Source: Planctomycetia bacterium (GTDB lineage: Bacteria > Planctomycetota > Planctomycetia > Pirellulales > UBA1268). From it: DNA of 5,977 bases. The first letter of the stretch is position 1. The number at the start of each line of letters is the position of its first letter. A program made the translations under genes and the position numbers. Where the stretch lies: positions 1 through 5,977 of the forward strand of contig RFPF01000192.1 in the NCBI GenBank assembly GCA_009926295.1, written 5' to 3'. Positions 5,286 through 5,977 of the stretch are shown here, piece by piece. The notes beneath the pieces were generated by a model, which searched no databases, had not been told where the DNA came from, and was given only the letters and a program-made list of their open reading frames with translations.

Positions 5286-5977
5286 ATGAAGGTTCGGAAC
5301 GTTCTTGTCGGGCTGTTCGGTGCCGCACTGGTGGGCGGGATCACCACCCTGCCCGCGGCTGAAGATCCGGCTGCCACCTCGCCGCCCGGCTCCGACAATC
5401 TCCGCTGGACGCCCCATCGCGTGGCCTCCATGCCCCGCGATCCGGCCCCCAACCAGGTCGCACCAGCCCCGCCCGCAGCCACGCGCGAAGCGCCGGCACC
5501 GAAGACGTCGGTGGCCTCGACGGCCGCCCCCACGACTCCGCCGGGCCCCGCGAGCGTCTCGCTCCCGCCGGGCGTGCCACCGATCGGAGGATCCGCGACG
5601 CCCGGCTACGCCCCGCTGCGCCAGAGCTTTCCGACCCGGCTCGGTGATTGGATGAGCCTCAATCGGCTCTCCGGCAACATGCAAACGTCGAGCCCCGCCG
5701 ACGGTGGCGGCATGCTCGGCATCGACTTCACCCGCGCGCCGCAGGGCGAACGGGGCCGCCCGATCCTCGCCCCGGAGGCGATGCAGCGCCGCGGCATGCC
5801 GCGGACGGCGGTCGCCATGGGACCTGCATACGACGGCGGCATCGCGCCGCCGTTCAATCCCGGGATCCAGCCCGGAATTCAGGCGGCGCGACCCGGCCGC
5901 GAGCGGATCGCGATGAACGTCGACGGGATTCCGTCGGTCATGGCCCGCGGACCGCAGGCGGCGGCCGGAGGCTGGGC
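5286..5977 (+). CDS. Exported Pro/Ala-rich protein of unknown function, 3' end outside window
   Basis: The reading frame from the ATG at 5286 has no stop before the window end, giving at least 230 residues. The N-terminus is a signal peptide: a basic MKVR, a hydrophobic core at about 5-20, and a likely cleavage after the Ala pair in LPAAED (23-27). Residues 28-106 are a low-complexity Pro/Ala/Thr/Ser stretch with many PP, PAP and APP steps, as in a flexible periplasmic or surface linker. More ordered sequence follows (YAPLRQSFPTRLGDWMSLNR, 108-127), then a Gly/Pro/Met/Arg-rich part with GIQPGIQ (193-199). No catalytic motif or known domain is seen in the visible part. It lies 138 bp after the previous operon, beyond a terminator and with a strong GGAGGAG site, so it is probably a separate transcription unit. 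Codon positions are rich in G/C-ending triplets, as in its neighbours, which supports real coding. The function is not recognisable. Confidence 0.75.
   Translation, partial: MKVRNVLVGLFGAALVGGITTLPAAEDPAATSPPGSDNLRWTPHRVASMPRDPAPNQVAPAPPAATREAPAPKTSVASTAAPTTPPGPASVSLPPGVPPIGGSATPGYAPLRQSFPTRLGDWMSLNRLSGNMQTSSPADGGGMLGIDFTRAPQGERGRPILAPEAMQRRGMPRTAVAMGPAYDGGIAPPFNPGIQPGIQAARPGRERIAMNVDGIPSVMARGPQAAAGGW

Noticed and set aside
4431..5684. Minus-strand open frame (417 codons) antisense to the second PLP enzyme and the exported protein
   Set aside because: It spans two real plus-strand genes and a terminator, and its sequence shows no domain.

Overview
The window is GC-rich with compact bacterial gene organisation. 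It is most consistent with the Planctomycetota, possibly Pirellulales. That placement is inference: it rests on the membrane-anchored BamB-like beta-propeller of a type common in that phylum, the plant-type cystathionine gamma-synthase-like enzyme, and the hairpin-rich intergenic repeat-like DNA at the left edge. There is no rRNA or marker gene here to confirm it.

Layout from left to right. Bases 1-162 hold no convincing gene. They carry short inverted repeats, including a perfect 7-bp stem just downstream of the first gene, and look like a dispersed intergenic repeat plus a terminator. Two minus-strand genes follow, forming an operon read right to left. The first is a 565-residue protein (912-2609) with three N-terminal membrane helices and a PQQ-like beta-propeller. 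The second is an SDR-fold protein (163-915) whose start overlaps the propeller stop by four bases. The SDR keeps the Rossmann fold and the catalytic Lys but has lost the catalytic Tyr and Ser and the usual Asn positions.

A 150-bp divergent intergenic region (2610-2759) separates this operon from two plus-strand PLP enzymes of the Cys/Met metabolism family. The first (2760-3992) resembles plant cystathionine gamma-synthase. The second (4008-5147) resembles cystathionine gamma-lyase/synthase. They lie 15 bp apart and end at a bulged hairpin terminator. Together they could make cystathionine and cleave it, a transsulfuration module linking homoserine, cysteine and methionine. The first gene appears to start at or near its transcription start and has no Shine-Dalgarno, so it may be leaderless.

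At the right edge a further plus-strand gene begins at 5286 with a strong ribosome binding site and a signal peptide. It stays open to the window end, and encodes a Pro/Ala/Gly-rich exported protein of unknown function.

No CRISPR, transposase, tRNA or phage signal was seen. Most of the window is ordinary metabolism. The points deserving a second look are the active-site-depleted SDR, the plant-type synthase, the probable leaderless start, and the repeat-like left edge.
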